Shown piece by piece: positions 7,018-8,488 of a DNA stretch of 8,488 nt. The notes beneath the pieces were generated by a model. It was not told where the DNA came from. It was given only the letters and a program-made list of their open reading frames with translations, and did no database searches. Location of the stretch: positions 1 through 8,488 of the forward strand of contig JAEZIQ010000139.1 of NCBI GenBank assembly GCA_023436605.1. Reading direction: 5' to 3'. This DNA is from Actinomycetes bacterium (GTDB taxonomy: Bacteria; Actinomycetota; Thermoleophilia; Solirubrobacterales; 70-9). The position numbers were made by a program, and so were the translations under genes. Position 1 is the stretch's first letter; each line of letters opens with the position of its first letter.

Positions 7018-7030
7018 GCGCGGGAGGGTA

Positions 7031-7080
7031 CCTGTTCGAACCTGTTTGAAATTTCCCGAGGCCGGTTACTCCTGTTTTGC
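7031..7080. promoter_or_regulatory. Phased CCTGTT repeats in the divergent intergenic region
   Basis: Three related 10-mers start at 7031 (CCTGTTCGAA), 7041 (CCTGTTTGAA) and 7071 (CCTGTTTTGC). They are spaced 10 and 30 bp apart, so they fall on the same helix face. They sit between the LLM oxidoreductase (minus strand) and the secreted protein gene (plus strand), where an operator for either would be expected. TTGAAA at 7046-7051 could serve as a -35 for the plus strand, but no good -10 follows at the right spacing. Confidence 0.4.
7035..7050. promoter_or_regulatory. Imperfect palindrome, candidate operator
   Basis: TTCGAAC-CT-GTTTGAA is a 16-bp inverted repeat with 7-nt arms, one mismatch and a 2-nt centre. 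The size suits a dimeric helix-turn-helix regulator. It does not fit the actinobacterial LexA box, which needs 4 nt between CGAAC and GTTYG. Its regulator is unknown. Confidence 0.4.
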
Positions 7081-7096
7081 GTACCCCGGCGTACGC
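7079..7096. promoter_or_regulatory. Perfect 6-bp inverted repeat upstream of the secreted protein gene
   Basis: GCGTAC (7079-7084) and GTACGC (7091-7096) are perfect inverse complements around a 6-nt CCCGGC. It lies 37 nt before the ATG at 7134, so it could be an operator or a 5' leader hairpin. In GC-rich DNA a 6-bp match of this kind can arise by chance. Confidence 0.35.
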
Positions 7097-7122
7097 GTTC
7101 GGACATCGAGGCGCCAAAAGGG

Positions 7123-7128
7123 AAAGGG
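7123..7128 (+). promoter_or_regulatory. Ribosome binding site AAAGGG for the secreted protein gene
   Basis: AAAGGG lies 5 nt before the ATG at 7134, in a purine-rich stretch (7117-7130). It supports that start, which also gives a complete signal peptide. Confidence 0.6.
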
Positions 7129-7133
7129 AATCA

Positions 7134-8488
7134 ATGCAGAGGCTGATTTTGAAACTGACCGGGCTCATTGCCATCGCGGTCACCTTCTTCGGCATGAGCG
7201 CAATCGCGTCGGCCGACCCGGTCGCATTCAACTTCGACCGTTCGATCATCAACCTCGGGGACGGATCCGGTCCCCAGGGACTCAGGCTGATCGATCCCGA
7301 CGCCTCCCCTGCCGACGCTCCGGCCACACTGCGGGGCGAAGTGGACACGTCCACCGACGCATTTACCGCCAACGCCTCGGACTTTACGTTTCCCCAGAAG
7401 ACGACAAGCGTCTCGGGCCAGACGGTCGTCGTGACGATCACGGCGAACGGACCGATCACCGGAACCTTCGACGCTGATACGGGTGCCGCGGATCTGAACA
7501 TCCCGGTTTCGGTCAGCGCTGCGGTACTCGGAAGCACCTGCACAGCAACCTTCCCGCTTCAGCTCCAGACCACCGGCTCCCTGACCGAACCCGGCGGAAC
7601 CCACGACGCGGTTCCCTTCGACCCGGGCACCGGTGAAGGTGCCGTTTACAGCGCCTTCACGGTTCCGCCTTCAACCGGAGGCGGGATCTGCGGGGTCGTG
7701 GACGGAGCGATCGGTGGAGCTGGTGACATCTGGTTGGCCGGGACCGGTGGAATCGACGAAGGCATCGTGACTGTGTACCCGGGAGGCGAGGCGACCAGCT
7801 TCTCGACCGGCGACGGAGACTGGGTGCATTCAACGTCGTACACGGCGCTTTGCGGCGCAATCCCCGGCGTGCTCTGCCCGACGATGACCGGATCCCATCA
7901 GACTGCCGACGGGGCGCTCGGATCCACCGACGGGTTCCTGCGGGACACCGCGCAGGGCCTCCTGATCACCGTTCTTGGCGGCAGCTCAACCGGGATCTGG
8001 ACCAGCCCCGAGTTCACCTATAACGGCGCCGAAGGCGAACCGGCCGAAAGCCTGAGCTTCGCTCTTGCCCGCAAGGGTGCGATCGCCGACCTGCTGAGCC
8101 AGACGTCGGCCACCTGGCAGGTGGACCTCGTCAAGAGCAGCGACGGATCGGTCATCCCGCTCGTCCCGAACGGACCGGCGACCGACGCCCCGGCATGGGT
8201 CAACGTCCCGGGAAGCGCGCTGGCCGGCGACGCTCTGACCGTCGGTGACGCCTACCGGATCGTGATCACGACCAACGTTTCGACGGCACTGGCCGGAGTG
8301 GTTCCCAGCGGCAACTTCGATTACGACGAGGTCGCTCTGACCGCCCGGCGTTCAACACCAACGGGCCCGACCGGCCCGACCGGCCCGACCGGTCCGACCG
8401 GTCCAACCGAGCCGACTGGCCCGACCGGTCCCACCTCCCCCACCGGACCGACTGGCCCCACCTCGCCCACGGGCCCCACGTCCCCGAC
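7134..8488 (+). CDS. Secreted beta-rich protein with Pro-Thr-Gly repeat tail (incomplete at 3' end)
   Basis: The frame stays open to the window end (451 codons plus 2 nt). A typical signal peptide opens the product: MQRLILK, a hydrophobic core at 8-21, and a cleavage site ASA|DP after residue 27, so it is exported by Sec. The mature part is rich in Thr, Gly, Ser and beta-strand patterns. Residues 28 to about 150 form one domain (with TVVVTITANGPITGTFD). Residues about 250-405 form another, ending AYRIVITTNVSTALAG then NFDYDEVALTARR, a pattern that recalls jelly-roll carbohydrate-binding modules; that fold is my inference. Four cysteines (136, 186, 240, 248) could form two disulfides. From residue 408 the chain is a PTG repeat tail. 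No catalytic motif is seen, and any wall anchor would lie downstream. A surface or matrix protein is the likeliest role. Confidence 0.85.
   Translation, partial: MQRLILKLTGLIAIAVTFFGMSAIASADPVAFNFDRSIINLGDGSGPQGLRLIDPDASPADAPATLRGEVDTSTDAFTANASDFTFPQKTTSVSGQTVVVTITANGPITGTFDADTGAADLNIPVSVSAAVLGSTCTATFPLQLQTTGSLTEPGGTHDAVPFDPGTGEGAVYSAFTVPPSTGGGICGVVDGAIGGAGDIWLAGTGGIDEGIVTVYPGGEATSFSTGDGDWVHSTSYTALCGAIPGVLCPTMTGSHQTADGALGSTDGFLRDTAQGLLITVLGGSSTGIWTSPEFTYNGAEGEPAESLSFALARKGAIADLLSQTSATWQVDLVKSSDGSVIPLVPNGPATDAPAWVNVPGSALAGDALTVGDAYRIVITTNVSTALAGVVPSGNFDYDEVALTARRSTPTGPTGPTGPTGPTGPTEPTGPTGPTSPTGPTGPTSPTGPTSP
8355..8488 (+). repeat. Tandem 9-nt repeat encoding GPT triplets (continues past window)
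   Basis: Fourteen successive 9-nt units of the form GGN-CCN-ACN follow an initial TPT; the last is cut by the window end. The first five units are GPT. After them the Gly is replaced at regular intervals: EPT at unit 6 and SPT at units 9, 12 and 14. Third codon positions vary (ggc/ggt/gga, ccg/ccc/cca, acc/act/acg), so the protein pattern is more uniform than the DNA. The tract resembles the collagen-like or Pro/Thr linkers of surface proteins. Confidence 0.9.

Noticed and set aside
7034..7049. SOS (LexA) box suggested by CGAAC and GTTTG
   Set aside because: The half sites are only 2 nt apart, whereas the actinobacterial LexA box needs 4 nt between them.
8355..8488. Collagen triple-helix domain
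   Set aside because: Gly is replaced in four of the last nine triplets, so a stable collagen helix is doubtful; it was called a PTG repeat tail instead.

Overview
The window is high-GC, densely packed bacterial DNA. It most likely comes from an actinobacterium, possibly the Thermoleophilia/Solirubrobacterales branch. This is inferred from four things: the gene order lysA-hom-thrC, a luciferase-like (LLM) oxidoreductase of the type that uses coenzyme F420, frequent GTG starts, and a secreted protein ending in Pro-Thr-Gly repeats. No RNA gene, insertion sequence, CRISPR array or origin is visible.

Layout. (1) Positions 1-2607, minus strand: a tightly coupled amino-acid operon transcribed lysA -> hom -> thrC. 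LysA makes lysine from meso-diaminopimelate, Hom makes homoserine from aspartate semialdehyde, and ThrC (only its first 38 codons are here) makes threonine. The genes overlap by 4 nt or are 6 nt apart. (2) Positions 2654-4870, plus strand, divergent from lysA: a three-gene unit. It encodes a membrane-anchored protein with three degenerate repeats resembling cell wall binding repeat 2, an unrecognised 80-residue protein (4-nt overlap), and a metallo-beta-lactamase-fold hydrolase. A 10-bp perfect hairpin at 4865-4895 separates this unit from the convergent genes beyond. (3) Positions 4909-7017, minus strand: an LLM-class oxidoreductase followed, in the same frame directly after its TAG stop, by an ArsB/NhaD-type permease that lacks its usual N-terminus and any ordinary start codon near the point where homology begins. 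(4) Positions 7018-7133: a 116-bp divergent intergenic region with phased CCTGTT repeats and two inverted repeats. (5) From 7134 to the window end, plus strand: a secreted protein with a clear signal peptide, four cysteines, beta-rich unassigned domains and a terminal PTG repeat tract that runs off the window.

How the genes work together: region 1 is a clear biosynthetic operon. Region 2 is probably one transcript, but a shared function is not evident. No defence, mobile or multi-gene novel system is visible. The items most worth a second look are the truncated permease fused in frame behind the oxidoreductase stop, the nine-residue superperiod in the PTG tail, and the divergent cell-wall-repeat protein with its small partner. 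All family assignments are from reading motifs by eye; no database search was possible.
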